NCBI RefSeq assembly: GCF_000344615.1
Contig: NZ_KB467824.1
Coordinates: 294,445 to 358,444, forward strand
DNA length: 64,000 nucleotides
Direction: 5' to 3'
From: Janthinobacterium sp. CG3
GTDB lineage: Bacteria; Pseudomonadota; Gammaproteobacteria; Burkholderiales; Burkholderiaceae_D
The notes below the pieces were generated by a model, which was not told where the DNA came from, searched no databases, and saw nothing but the letters and a program-made list of their open reading frames with translations. A program made the translations under genes and the position numbers. Numbering within the stretch: position 1 is the first letter of the stretch; every line of letters begins with the position of its first letter. Below are positions 25,995 through 35,211 of the stretch, in pieces.

Positions 25995-26296
25995 CGAACT
26001 CGGCGTGGGCGCAGCAGTACATTACATTACCGCAGTTGGTGCCAGCGGTTCAAAAAAATTCCAGGCAGATCGACGGTTTGCGGCCGGGCGCTCTGGAGGA
26101 GCGCCCGGCATGCGCGGGGGGCGCCCTGAACGGGCGTCCCTCGCATTCGCTCGACTCAAATCGCCCCCGCCGGCGGACCGGCCGCCGGTTGAATGTTTTG
26201 CAGGAAAGCGATAGGCGCGCGGGTCCGGCACGGTCTTCAGTTTCTCCTATTCACGTCAATGGGCGACACCTCCTCTGAGCGTAAGTTGTTCGTCGC
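25995..26296. other. Non-coding gap before the IS110 element
   Basis: 302 bp. GC rises again from about 26050. A perfect inverted repeat GCCGGGCGCTC (26083-26093) / GAGCGCCCGGC (26099-26109) and a second GC-rich hairpin (GGGCGCCCTGAACGGGCGTC) follow at 26119-26138. No gene is seen. The end nearest 26296 probably includes the right end of the IS110 element. Confidence 0.45.
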
Positions 26297-27550
26297 TCAG
26301 CCAGTTGCGGTGGCGCCGACCAGCGGCGAACCGCGCACTCTGAGCGAGTTCAAGTAGATCGATTCGTCATGCGGCGTGCGCGTCTGCCAGCAGCGAAAGA
26401 GGACGCGGATCCACTTGAAGGCTAACGCGCGCACCGCCGCCTGGCGGGTGTTCCCTTTGTCGCGCTGCTGGCGATAGTAGGCGCCGGCCCAGTACGACCT
26501 GGTGATGGTCTGGGCGCTCCACTCGACCATGGTCTGGCGCAGGAACTTGGGACATTGCCAGCGCCAGTGCACCCACGATTGCTGGCCGTTACCCTCAAAA
26601 ACGGGGGCGACGCCGCAATACTGCTTGAACTCACAGGCAGATTGGAAGCGTTCTCGCTGCTCGCCGAACGCCACCAGCAGGCGTGGCGCCAGCTGCGCCC
26701 CGGCTCCCGGCAGCGCGCTAAAGAGCGCGTAGTCCGGCAGCGTCGGCACGATGGCCGCAATACCCTCGTCGTAGCGCTCAACGGCCAGCAAGGCGGCGCG
26801 CAGTTGGTCGACCACAGCCCAGGCCAGCAACTGGTATGCCATGATGACGGCGACGTCATTGGTGAGCGGAACCGCCGCTTTAATGGCGCCGATGCGTTCC
26901 TCGATGCATTTCGTGCCGCGCACGTTGTGCTCGCAAAAAAAGGTTTCGCGGGTCGCCTTGCGGGCGAGCTTGACGCGTGAGAGCGTCGGCCAACGGACCA
27001 GGAAGTCGCAGAACACTATACTGCCCCTTTGGGCAAACCACTCGAGCGCCTGGGGGTAATACTGCTTGAGCGCGTCGCCGAGGCGGTTAGTGCAGCGCAC
27101 CACGTCGCCGACCAGGCGCCTGCGTTGCTCAACCATGCAGTGCAGCGTGCGCATCGGCGCGCTTTGCGGCCGCAGTGGCGTCAGCTTGTCGCGGTGCCGC
27201 ACCAGCAGATCGAGCGCAAGGGCGGCGTCGTTGCGATCACACTTTGCGCCGCTGGGCTGAAACGCTTCGCGATATTTGGCCAGCATGAAAGGATTGATGG
27301 AAAAAAGCACGAAGAAATCGTACTTTTGCAGGGCGTAGACGATCGGCCCCTTGGATAGCTCGAGCGCCACGGCGATGACGCCGCCGAAACGCTGGTGGAT
27401 CTCGTGCGCCCATTGATCGATATGGCCGGCAGTGTGTTGAAATTTGCCAGACTTGCGTCTGTCGCTGTTGGCGGCGCAAACGTCGTGCTTGGCGTTCGCC
27501 CAATCGAGACCGATGTAGGCGGTGAATTCACCGCCGGGAAGAGTGTTCAT
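26297..27550 (-). CDS. IS110-family transposase, intact (DEDD recombinase)
   Basis: 417 residues, full length. The N-terminal DEDD_Tnp_IS110 domain shows its four acidic residues: D16 (YIGLDWANAKHDV), E64 (AVALELSKG), D105 and D108 (AKCDRNDAALALDLL). A helical linker follows, then the C-terminal Transposase_20 domain from about residue 275 (ALPGAGAQLAPRLLVAFGE, then FQSACEFKQYCGVAPVFEG). IS110 enzymes excise and insert their element without usual inverted repeats, guided by a bridge RNA from the element's non-coding end. It differs clearly from the truncated IS110 copy at 22.7 kb, so they are separate elements. Confidence 0.92.
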   Translation of the reverse strand: MNTLPGGEFTAYIGLDWANAKHDVCAANSDRRKSGKFQHTAGHIDQWAHEIHQRFGGVIAVALELSKGPIVYALQKYDFFVLFSINPFMLAKYREAFQPSGAKCDRNDAALALDLLVRHRDKLTPLRPQSAPMRTLHCMVEQRRRLVGDVVRCTNRLGDALKQYYPQALEWFAQRGSIVFCDFLVRWPTLSRVKLARKATRETFFCEHNVRGTKCIEERIGAIKAAVPLTNDVAVIMAYQLLAWAVVDQLRAALLAVERYDEGIAAIVPTLPDYALFSALPGAGAQLAPRLLVAFGEQRERFQSACEFKQYCGVAPVFEGNGQQSWVHWRWQCPKFLRQTMVEWSAQTITRSYWAGAYYRQQRDKGNTRQAAVRALAFKWIRVLFRCWQTRTPHDESIYLNSLRVRGSPLVGATATG

Positions 27551-27850
27551 ACGACGCCTCCAGAAGTGCTACATTGATGTCTGAGACATGCGGTATTTGG
27601 ATTCTGCGAAGGCAATATAGGAGCCGGTTGACGACAAGCCCTGAGTATTCGTTAACGAACCCAAGCGCACCTGCGGATTCGAAGCTAAGTTAAGAACATC
27701 AAGTGTTTCGGCGGATTTATTCGTAGCCCGCAGGCGCATGTCCCGCCTTCACTGACAGATACCTGCCAGCTGACTTTCAGTGTCACAAAAAGCGGGACCA
27801 ATTACCCCTGGAATCCCAAGAGTGTGTGCTACGGATTCACTATATTGGGT
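27551..27850 (-). ncRNA. Candidate bridge-RNA region of the IS110 element
   Basis: About 300 bp with no gene lie directly upstream of the IS110 transposase start, the left-end position from which IS110-group elements transcribe their bridge RNA. Short dyads are visible, for example TTCACTGACA with TCAGTGTCA (27757-27785) and CGTAGC/GCTACG (27722 and 27832). The exact RNA ends, loops and guide segments cannot be read by eye. Support is position plus family knowledge only. Confidence 0.35.
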
Positions 27851-27993
27851 GGATTGGACCTACGGGCCGCGGCCGGGTTGTTCCGGCGCCAAGGCGCCGG
27901 CGACATATTTCAAACCACTGGCGTAAATCTGGGGTCTGAGCCCGGCTCTTTGCCGTCGGGTTGATATGAGCCGCCGGCAAGCTAAGGTCGCTA
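27851..27993. other. Non-coding gap downstream of the RDD gene
   Basis: GC-rich spacer after the 3' end of the RDD gene, containing GGCGCCAAGGCGCC-like palindromes (27890-27903) and GGGGTCTGAGCCC near 27930, which recalls the GGGGTC repeat family. It probably holds the terminator of the leftward operon. Confidence 0.4.
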
Positions 27994-28527
27994 TTACGTG
28001 GAAGCCGACTTGGTTTTTGCCGGTTTTACCGGCTTCGGCAGCGCGATCAGGCGGGTGCCGAGCAGCTTGTCGTGCAGGAACTGGCCGTTCTTGTCGAGGA
28101 GGGCGGTGCCGGCCCAGGCGGCCATGCCAAGCGCAAAGGCAATGCCCATCTGTGGCCGGCTCAGATGCAAGGCGTAGCTCGCCACCAGCGCCGGCAGGAA
28201 CCAGCCCCACGCCAGCATGTAGCGCGCCGCCGCGACCTTGATCGGCAGGCGGGCGTAGCCCGGCTTCACCAGTTTGATGCGCCAGGTTTTCATTGCCAGC
28301 GTGTGTCCGCTGTCGGTCCAGAAGTGGATGAAGTAGGCCGCCGTCACCAGGAACAGCGTGCATTGCAGCGCGTGCTCGTAGACAGGCCCCTGGCGGTTTT
28401 GCGTCAGCAGCAGGAAGACCGAGACGGCGGCCAGTTCCACCGCCACCAGCAGCAGCGCTTCGTAAATCATGCAGATCAGGCGGCGGGGCAGGGTGGGGGT
28501 GGTAATGCTCAGCTTGCTATTTGACAT
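27994..28527 (-). CDS. RDD family membrane protein
   Basis: 177 residues. Starts with the domain's defining Arg (PTLPRRLICMIYEALLL), has Asp in the second helix region (HFWTDSGHTLAMKTWRIKLV) and a second Asp near the C-terminus (GQFLHDKLLGTRLI), matching the R-D-D pattern. Four hydrophobic helices are visible (about residues 20-42, 53-70, 100-120, 125-142). Function is unknown; some RDD proteins act in Na+/H+ exchange. It is the last gene of the leftward operon and overlaps the DUF3106 gene by 11 bp. Confidence 0.85.
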   Translation of the reverse strand: MSNSKLSITTPTLPRRLICMIYEALLLVAVELAAVSVFLLLTQNRQGPVYEHALQCTLFLVTAAYFIHFWTDSGHTLAMKTWRIKLVKPGYARLPIKVAAARYMLAWGWFLPALVASYALHLSRPQMGIAFALGMAAWAGTALLDKNGQFLHDKLLGTRLIALPKPVKPAKTKSAST

Positions 28528-29281
28528 TGGATGGCGCTACCGGGCTGGCCGGGGTGGTGGTGGACGGGACGGCGCTGTTGGCTGCGGGCGCAAGCGGCGG
28601 CGCGGCCGCGGCCGGTGCCGCGCCTGTGGCGGCGCCGCCGGCCGGCGTTGGCGCCACCGCCGGCGCGGCGCCGGGAGCGGCAGGCGCCGCGCCGGCGCCG
28701 GCCTTGGCCGGTGGAATGACTTTGGACCTGTTGGGCGTGGCGCTCGGCACGTTGGCCAGGCGCTTTTTGGCGGCCGCCTCGGCGAGCTTTTTCTTTTCGT
28801 CCTCGGGCAACTGCTGGTATTGCTCCCACTGCTCAGATTTTTTGGCGGGTTCGATTTTCTTGGTGCGCGAGAAATTCTCGCGCACCAAGCGGCGCTGTTC
28901 GGGCGTCATCTTGATCCATTCGCGCATGCGCTCGTGTACGCGCTGCTGCTCGTCCGGATTCATCGAGGCGAAGCGGTTGGCGATGTCCATCCATTTTTGC
29001 TTGCGCAGCGTTTCCAGGGTGTCCCATTCGGCCGCCAGCGGCAGCAGCGCCGCCTGCTGCGGGCGGCTCAGCTCGGTCCAGAGCGGTTTGACGAGGGCTT
29101 TCGGCACCGTCTTGGGCGCGGCGGCGCGCCCGCCGAGCGTAGCCGCCGGCACGGCCGGGGCCGCCACTGGCGCGGCCGCGGCCGGCAGGGCGGCCGGCGC
29201 CGTGGCGCTGACCCACGACGCGCCGGCCAATGCCGCCGCGCCCAAACCGATCAATGCGATCCGAACCTTGTTGCTCGCCAT
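28517..29281 (-). CDS. DUF3106 domain protein
   Basis: 254 residues. A hydrophobic N-terminus (about residues 5-27) serves as signal peptide or anchor. The DUF3106 domain spans roughly residues 60-165: LWTELSRPQQAALLPLAAEW, then WMDIANRFASMNPDEQQRVH, then LPEDEKKKLAEAAAKKRL. The last 70 residues are Ala/Pro-rich low complexity, suggesting an extended periplasmic tail. It lies between the DUF3619 and RDD genes; this set downstream of an ECF-like sigma factor is conserved in Burkholderiales. Role probably envelope-related, by inference. Confidence 0.85.
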   Translation of the reverse strand: MASNKVRIALIGLGAAALAGASWVSATAPAALPAAAAPVAAPAVPAATLGGRAAAPKTVPKALVKPLWTELSRPQQAALLPLAAEWDTLETLRKQKWMDIANRFASMNPDEQQRVHERMREWIKMTPEQRRLVRENFSRTKKIEPAKKSEQWEQYQQLPEDEKKKLAEAAAKKRLANVPSATPNRSKVIPPAKAGAGAAPAAPGAAPAVAPTPAGGAATGAAPAAAAPPLAPAANSAVPSTTTPASPVAPSNVK

Positions 29282-29283
29282 CC

Positions 29284-29685
29284 TTATTGCTCGCGTTTCG
29301 TCGTCAGGTAGGCGTTGAAGCCGTGGTCAAGGTAGGCCGACAGCGGCAACTCGTCGGACAGCACTTCGGCGTCGAGTTCGGCCAGTTCGGCGATTTGCTG
29401 GTCTTGCTCGTACTGGTAGATGCCCACCACGCCGGCGCCCATGGCCAGCAGCGGCAGCACCAGCGACATGCGGCCCAACAGGGCGAAGGGTTGCGAGAAG
29501 AAGCGTCCGATGGTGCCCGCCGCAACGCTGTGCGCCAGCGGCGCCGGCGCGTGCGCCTTCTTGCGCGCCATCGCCTGCGCGCGCGCGGCGGCCAGCCGCT
29601 CGCTTGTCGACGGCGGCAAGTTGTCCAGTTTTTCGTTCAGCGCGTGCCGCACCTTGTAAGCGAAATTCAGGTCCTCGGTATTCAT
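29284..29685 (-). CDS. DUF3619 family protein, possible sigma-factor partner
   Basis: 133 residues from the ATG at 29685; this start overlaps the sigma-factor stop (ATGA at 29682-29685). The N-terminal 55 residues (NFAYKVRHALNEKLDNLPPS, then ERLAAARAQAMARKK) are soluble and helical; one membrane helix follows (about residues 75-93, SLVLPLLAMGAGVVGIY); the C-terminus is acidic. A cytoplasmic helical N-part plus one membrane helix next to an ECF sigma gene resembles an anti-sigma factor; this role is inference only. Confidence 0.85.
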   Translation of the reverse strand: MNTEDLNFAYKVRHALNEKLDNLPPSTSERLAAARAQAMARKKAHAPAPLAHSVAAGTIGRFFSQPFALLGRMSLVLPLLAMGAGVVGIYQYEQDQQIAELAELDAEVLSDELPLSAYLDHGFNAYLTTKREQ

Positions 29686-30251
29686 AGTGTTATTCCTTTG
29701 GCTTTGAGCGATTCTGCGAGGGTGTGCGTTGCGCGCGAACAATGCGTTTTTACGCTGCCCTCGGAGCAGCCCATCGCTTCGGCTGTTTCAGCCACGTCCA
29801 TATCTTGCCAGTAACGCATGAGGAAGGCTTCCCGTTGACGCGCCGGCAGCTTTTGTACCGCTTCGTCGATCAAATCGAGCGTTTGTGCCCGCTCCACCTT
29901 GTCGGCGCTCGACTCGGACGCCTGCGAGCCCTGCTCGGCCTCGTACGACTCCAGTATATCAAAGTCCTCGTGTTCGTCGCCGGCTCCCTTCATGCCCGAA
30001 AACAGGCTGACCCAGGCGTTGCGCACTTTTTCTCTGCGGAAATAGTCGAGGATGGTGTTCTGGAGGATGCGCTGGAACAGCATCGGCAGCTCGGCGGCCG
30101 GCTTGTCGCCGTATTTTTCGGCGAGTTTGATCATCGCGTCTTGCACGATGTCGAGCGCGGACTCGTCTTTGCGAACGGCGTAGGCGGCTTGCTTAAAGGC
30201 GCGCCGCTCGACATGCTCGAGAAAGTTGGATAGTTCTTTATCTGTTGCCAT
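29682..30251 (-). CDS. RNA polymerase sigma factor, ECF-like
   Basis: 189 residues from the ATG at 30251 (MATDKELSNFLEHVERRAFK); the longer in-frame extension has no ribosome site. Region 2 is DIVQDAMIKLAEKYGD with LFQRILQNTILDYFRREKVR, and region 4 is LPARQREAFLMRYWQDMDVAE followed by MGCSEGSVKTHCSRATHTL, a sigma-70 region 4 helix-turn-helix. No region 1 or 3 is present. An acidic spacer (GAGDEHEDFDILESYEAEQG) separates the two parts. First gene of an operon of four overlapping genes, divergent from ilvB. Confidence 0.92.
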   Translation of the reverse strand: MATDKELSNFLEHVERRAFKQAAYAVRKDESALDIVQDAMIKLAEKYGDKPAAELPMLFQRILQNTILDYFRREKVRNAWVSLFSGMKGAGDEHEDFDILESYEAEQGSQASESSADKVERAQTLDLIDEAVQKLPARQREAFLMRYWQDMDVAETAEAMGCSEGSVKTHCSRATHTLAESLKAKGITL

Positions 30252-30797
30252 GCAATCTGGAGCGGGCTGCCGGGGATACGGGGTGGTAGGGACACTGGTC
30301 TGGAAGGCGGCGGCGCGCCTGGCGGCGGTGCCCGGAAGCCTCCCGGCTGGCGGCGTTTTGCGAACTGAGCGCATGCTAGCAAAAAACGCCTGTTCTTGCA
30401 TGATTTTTACGACGTTCGCCACCAGAAAAGCACTTTCCCAACAATTTATCTTGACCAGAATGGTGCGACGCAGTAACGTATGGAACGCTTTGAACATCCC
30501 GAAGCTCTATGGTCTGGTCGCGCTCGGCACACAACGCCAACAGCGGCAAGACGCGCTTTCATATGTAGGCAGTTTGCTCTAACCCGCGCCACAAGCGCGA
30601 GAGGTACGTGTAAAGCGCTACAGAAACTCCAGCCGAACGAGTTGCGTTAAGCGTCGTTTTGTAAGGCATCTACGGGTGCCCAAAGAAACGTCGTGACCGC
30701 AGAGAGAAGGGAAGCAGGGAGCACTGTTGCGTACCGTGTATTTCGTCAGGAAAGAGCATCCGATCAATCTCCCAATGGACCTTGAAAGGAATGTTTC
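30252..30797. promoter_or_regulatory. Divergent promoter region between the sigma-factor operon and ilvB
   Basis: 546 bp with no supported gene. It must hold the promoters of both the leftward sigma-factor operon and the rightward ilvBHC operon. About 200-300 bp upstream of ilvB would form a long leader, but I do not find a leader peptide with runs of Ile/Leu/Val codons nor an obvious attenuator pair. An AAGGAA ribosome site lies just before the ilvB ATG. Confidence 0.5.
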
Positions 30798-32525
30798 ATG
30801 AATACCGAAGCAGCATTACCCATCACAGGCGCGGAAATACTGGTGCGCTGTCTGGCGGAAGAGGGCGTCGAGCACGTCTTCGGCTATCCGGGCGGAGCGG
30901 TCCTGTATATCTATGACGCGATTTTCCAGCAGAACAAATTCCAGCATATCCTGGTGCGCCACGAACAGGCCGCCGTGCACGCCGCCGACGCCTATTCGCG
31001 CAGCTCGAACAAGGTTGGCGTCGCCCTGGTCACCTCCGGCCCCGGCGTCACCAATGCCGTCACGGGCCTGTCGACCGCGTACATGGATTCGATTCCGATG
31101 GTGGTCATCTCCGGCCAGGTGCCGAGCCACGCCATCGGCCAGGATGCCTTCCAGGAATGCGACACCGTCGGCATCACCCGTCCGGTGGTCAAGCACAACT
31201 TCCTCGTCAAGGATGTCAAGGATCTGGCCGAAACGATCAAGAAAGCCTTCTTCATCGCCAAAACCGGCCGTCCGGGTCCCGTCCTGGTCGACATCCCTAA
31301 AGACATCAGCATGCACAAGTGCCTGTTCTCGTACCCGAAAGAGGTCGAGATGCGCTCCTACCGTCCGGTCGACAAGGGCCATTCGGGACAGATCCGCAAG
31401 GCGGTGCAATTGCTGCTGCAAGCCGAAAGGCCGATGATCTACACCGGCGGCGGCGTGATCCTGGCCAACGCTTCGCCCGAGCTGAACAAGCTGGTCGACA
31501 AGCTCGGCTTCCCGGTCACCAACACGCTGATGGGCCTGGGCGCCTATCGCGCGTCGAGCGAGCAGTACCTCGGCATGCCGGGTATGCACGGCACCTACGA
31601 AGCGAACATGGCGATGCAAAACTGCGACGTCCTGATCGCCATCGGCGCCCGCTTCGACGACCGCGTGATCGGCAACCCGAAGCATTTCGCCTCGCATCCG
31701 CGCAAAATCATCCACGTCGACATCGACCCTTCGTCGATCTCGAAACGCGTCAAGGTCGACATTCCCATCGTCGGCAACGTCAAGGACGTGCTGATCGAGT
31801 TCCTGGCGCAGTTGGACGCGGCCGAGGCCAAGGTCAACACGCCGGCGCTGAAAACCTGGTGGAAGCAGATCGAAGAGTGGCGCGGCAAGGATTGCCTGAA
31901 GTTCGCCACCTCGGACCTGGTCATCAAGCCGCAGTCCGTGGTCGAGAAAGTGTTCCAGATCACCAAGGGCGACGCCTTCATTACCTCCGACGTCGGCCAG
32001 CACCAGATGTGGGCGGCGCAGTATTACCGCTTCGACAAGCCGCGGCGCTGGATCAATTCCGGCGGCCTGGGCACGATGGGCGTGGGCTTGCCGTACGCCA
32101 TGGGCGTGCAGATGGCCAACCCGGACGCGACCGTTGCCTGCATCACCGGCGAGGGCTCGATCCAGATGTGCATCCAGGAACTGGCGACCTGCAAGCAATA
32201 CCATCTGACGCCGAAGATCATCATGCTCAACAACCGTTTCCTCGGCATGGTGCGCCAGTGGCAACAGATCGACTACGGCTCGCGCTATTCCGAGTCGTAC
32301 ATGGATTCGCTGCCGAACTTCGAGAAGCTGGCCGAGGCCTATGGCCACGTCGGCATGAAAATTGAAAAACCCGGCGATGTGGATGGCGCCTTGCAAGAGG
32401 CGTTCGCCATGAAAGACAGGCTGGTGTTCATGAACTTTATCACCGATCAATCGGAGAACGTGTGGCCGATGGTGAAGGCGGGCAAGGGCCTTTCCGAAAT
32501 GATGCTGGGTTCGGAGGACTTATAA
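30798..32525 (+). CDS. ilvB: Acetolactate synthase, large subunit
   Basis: 575 residues. Thiamine-diphosphate enzyme for the first common step of valine, leucine and isoleucine synthesis. The catalytic Glu is E56 in LVRHEQAAVHAADAYSR; the N-terminal VFGYPGGAVLYIYDAI, the FAD-domain block AIGARFDDRVIGNP and the ThDP/Mg site (ITGEGSIQMCIQELATC, then MLNNRFLGMVRQWQ) are all in place. The usual GDG of the ThDP motif is GEG. The small-subunit gene begins 1 base after its stop, so the holoenzyme is co-translated. Confidence 0.96.
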   Translation: MNTEAALPITGAEILVRCLAEEGVEHVFGYPGGAVLYIYDAIFQQNKFQHILVRHEQAAVHAADAYSRSSNKVGVALVTSGPGVTNAVTGLSTAYMDSIPMVVISGQVPSHAIGQDAFQECDTVGITRPVVKHNFLVKDVKDLAETIKKAFFIAKTGRPGPVLVDIPKDISMHKCLFSYPKEVEMRSYRPVDKGHSGQIRKAVQLLLQAERPMIYTGGGVILANASPELNKLVDKLGFPVTNTLMGLGAYRASSEQYLGMPGMHGTYEANMAMQNCDVLIAIGARFDDRVIGNPKHFASHPRKIIHVDIDPSSISKRVKVDIPIVGNVKDVLIEFLAQLDAAEAKVNTPALKTWWKQIEEWRGKDCLKFATSDLVIKPQSVVEKVFQITKGDAFITSDVGQHQMWAAQYYRFDKPRRWINSGGLGTMGVGLPYAMGVQMANPDATVACITGEGSIQMCIQELATCKQYHLTPKIIMLNNRFLGMVRQWQQIDYGSRYSESYMDSLPNFEKLAEAYGHVGMKIEKPGDVDGALQEAFAMKDRLVFMNFITDQSENVWPMVKAGKGLSEMMLGSEDL

Positions 32526-32526
32526 G

Positions 32527-33018
32527 ATGAGACACATTATTTCTGTCTTGCTGGAAAACGAAGCCGGCGCCCTGTCGCGCGTGGTCGGTCTGTTCTCGGC
32601 CCGCGGCTACAACATCGAAACCTTGACCGTTGCGCCAACCGAAGATCCGACGCTGTCGCGCATGACCATCGTCACCAGCGGCTCGGACGACATCATCGAG
32701 CAGATCACCAAGCACTTGAACCGGCTGATTGAAGTCGTCAAGGTGGTCGACCTGACCGAGGGCGCGCATATCGAGCGCGAGTTGATGCTGATTAAGGTGC
32801 GGGCGGTCGGCAAGGAGCGCGAGGAAATGAAGCGCACCGCCGACATCTTCCGCGGCCGCATCATCGACGTCACCGAAAAGACTTACACGATCGAACTGAC
32901 CGGCAACAAGGTCAAGCTCGACGCGTTCATCGATTCGATCGACCGCGCCTCGATTTTGGAAACCGTGCGCACCGGCGGTTCCGGCATTGGACGCGGCGAA
33001 CGCATCCTCAAAGTTTGA
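32527..33018 (+). CDS. ilvH: Acetolactate synthase, small (regulatory) subunit
   Basis: 163 residues. ACT domain at residues 3-75 (RHIISVLLENEAGALSRVVG, then ARGYNIETLTVAPTEDPTLS) followed by the C-terminal ALS small-subunit domain (ELMLIKVRAVGKEREEMKRT, then FRGRIIDVTEKTYTIELTGN). It confers valine feedback inhibition and raises activity of IlvB. Placed directly between ilvB and ilvC; a GTGCCC-CTTGC-GGGCAC hairpin (33041-33057) lies in the gap to ilvC. Confidence 0.96.
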   Translation: MRHIISVLLENEAGALSRVVGLFSARGYNIETLTVAPTEDPTLSRMTIVTSGSDDIIEQITKHLNRLIEVVKVVDLTEGAHIERELMLIKVRAVGKEREEMKRTADIFRGRIIDVTEKTYTIELTGNKVKLDAFIDSIDRASILETVRTGGSGIGRGERILKV

Positions 33019-33061
33019 TCCAGTAGCATCGAATCATTTCGTGCCCCTTGCGGGCACATAA

Positions 33062-34102
<1,041 letters not shown>

Positions 34103-34121
34103 GAAGTAAACAGGGTTCAAC

Positions 34122-34142
34122 GGGCCGGCGCCATGCCGGCCC
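34122..34142 (+). terminator. GC hairpin after ilvC
   Basis: GGGCCGGC (34122-34129) and GCCGGCCC (34135-34142) pair perfectly around GCCAT, 20 bp after the ilvC stop. No T tract follows, so termination would be partial or Rho-dependent. Confidence 0.45.
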
Positions 34143-34264
34143 CGAGAATTCGGTTGATGGCGGGACATTCTGGCTACTTTGCAACTATTTGTGAATATGG
34201 GCCGGATTGTTGTAAATTCAGGTAAAGTTGAAATTACTGCCAGTTTTGCTGGTCTCGCGCAAAC

Positions 34265-34286
34265 AATGGGGCATACGTGCCCCATT
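34265..34286 (+). promoter_or_regulatory. Perfect palindrome in the leader of the SIMPL-domain gene
   Basis: AATGGGGC-ATACGT-GCCCCATT lies 28 bp before the start codon. It may be an operator or an mRNA hairpin close to the ribosome site (AAGGAG at about 34302). Confidence 0.45.
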
Positions 34287-34313
34287 TGCGTTTCATCAAC
34301 CAAGGAGTGTTTT

Positions 34314-35063
34314 ATGACCGTATTCAAGACCGTTCTCGTCGCAGCCGCCGCGCTGAGCGCCCAGGTGCACGCCCAATCCCTGCCGACCGCCGGCACGCTG
34401 GTGGTGGTGCCCGCATACGGCGAAGTCAAGCATGCCAACGACCAGGTCGTGGCGACGTTGGCGATTGAAGAGCAGGACAAGGACAAAGCCGCGGCGGCGT
34501 CGCGCGTGAATCAAAAAATGAACAAGGGCATGGCGATCGTCAAGAAGGAAGATCCGCAGGCCGTTCTGAAAACCCAGGGCTATTACACCTATCCGGTCTA
34601 CCCGGAAGACCGTCCGCTGCCGCCGGGCGCGGTCGCCAAGACGCGCGTGCCGACCTCGTGGCGCGTCGGCCAATACCTGCAAGTAACCACCAGCAACTTG
34701 GCCGCCTTGCCGAAAACCGTGGCCGCCGCGCAAAACGTGCTGACCTTGAACGGCCTGCAGTTCGGCCTGACGCCGGCCACCACGCGCAAGCTGGACGACC
34801 AGCGCATTGCCGCCACCTATCAAAACCTGAACGAGCGCGTCGCCTCGATCGCCGCGGCGATGGGCCGCAAGGTGTCCGACGCCGTGCTCGACACGGTTGA
34901 CTTCGAAGGCTCGGGCAATTACGCCCAGCGCGAGGGCGGCCAGGCGGCGCCGATGGCGATGCGGGCGATGATGAAGGATTCGGCCCAGGTCGAAGAGCCG
35001 AGCTTCGAGCCGGGCGAGACGACGCTGGAAATGCGCCTGGTTGGCAAGCTGAAGTTCAAGTAA
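34314..35063 (+). CDS. SIMPL-domain (DUF541) periplasmic protein
   Basis: 249 residues from the ATG at 34314, preceded by CAAGGAGTG. A signal peptide ends near VHAQ at residue 21. The mature protein opens with GTLVVVPAYGEVKHANDQVV, the first strands of the SIMPL/DUF541 (26-kDa periplasmic immunogenic protein) fold, and shows QYLQVTTSNLAALPKTVAAA and PATTRKLDDQRIAATYQNLN in the expected order. Family function is uncertain; some members bind the envelope and protect against oxidative stress. In related Burkholderiales this slot between ilvC and pssA often holds psd, which is absent. Confidence 0.85.
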   Translation: MTVFKTVLVAAAALSAQVHAQSLPTAGTLVVVPAYGEVKHANDQVVATLAIEEQDKDKAAAASRVNQKMNKGMAIVKKEDPQAVLKTQGYYTYPVYPEDRPLPPGAVAKTRVPTSWRVGQYLQVTTSNLAALPKTVAAAQNVLTLNGLQFGLTPATTRKLDDQRIAATYQNLNERVASIAAAMGRKVSDAVLDTVDFEGSGNYAQREGGQAAPMAMRAMMKDSAQVEEPSFEPGETTLEMRLVGKLKFK

Positions 35064-35118
35064 GCGTTGCCTTAATCAAGTAAGCTGTTTGAGCGCTTTT
35101 CTTTGCTGTTCGCTCCTC

Positions 35119-35154
35119 TATAATGGGGGCGAACGCCGGCGGCGCTGCCGCCGG
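35119..35154 (+). promoter_or_regulatory. Promoter -10 and leader hairpin of pssA
   Basis: A perfect TATAAT hexamer lies at 35119-35124, 88 bp upstream of the pssA ATG. It is followed by the hairpin CCGGCGGC-GCT-GCCGCCGG at 35136-35154 in the leader. No good -35 match is seen at 17 bp. Confidence 0.5.
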
Positions 35155-35211
35155 TTAAAGCGATACAGCGACTGTATTTGATTAGCCCGTAGTACATTGA
35201 AATGGAATCAT

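Noticed and set aside
30252-30797. Leader-peptide attenuator upstream of ilvB
   Set aside because: No short frame rich in Ile, Val or Leu codons followed by paired alternative hairpins could be found.
30816-32450. Leftward 544-codon open frame opposite ilvB
   Set aside because: Antisense shadow of ilvB with biased composition and no ribosome site.
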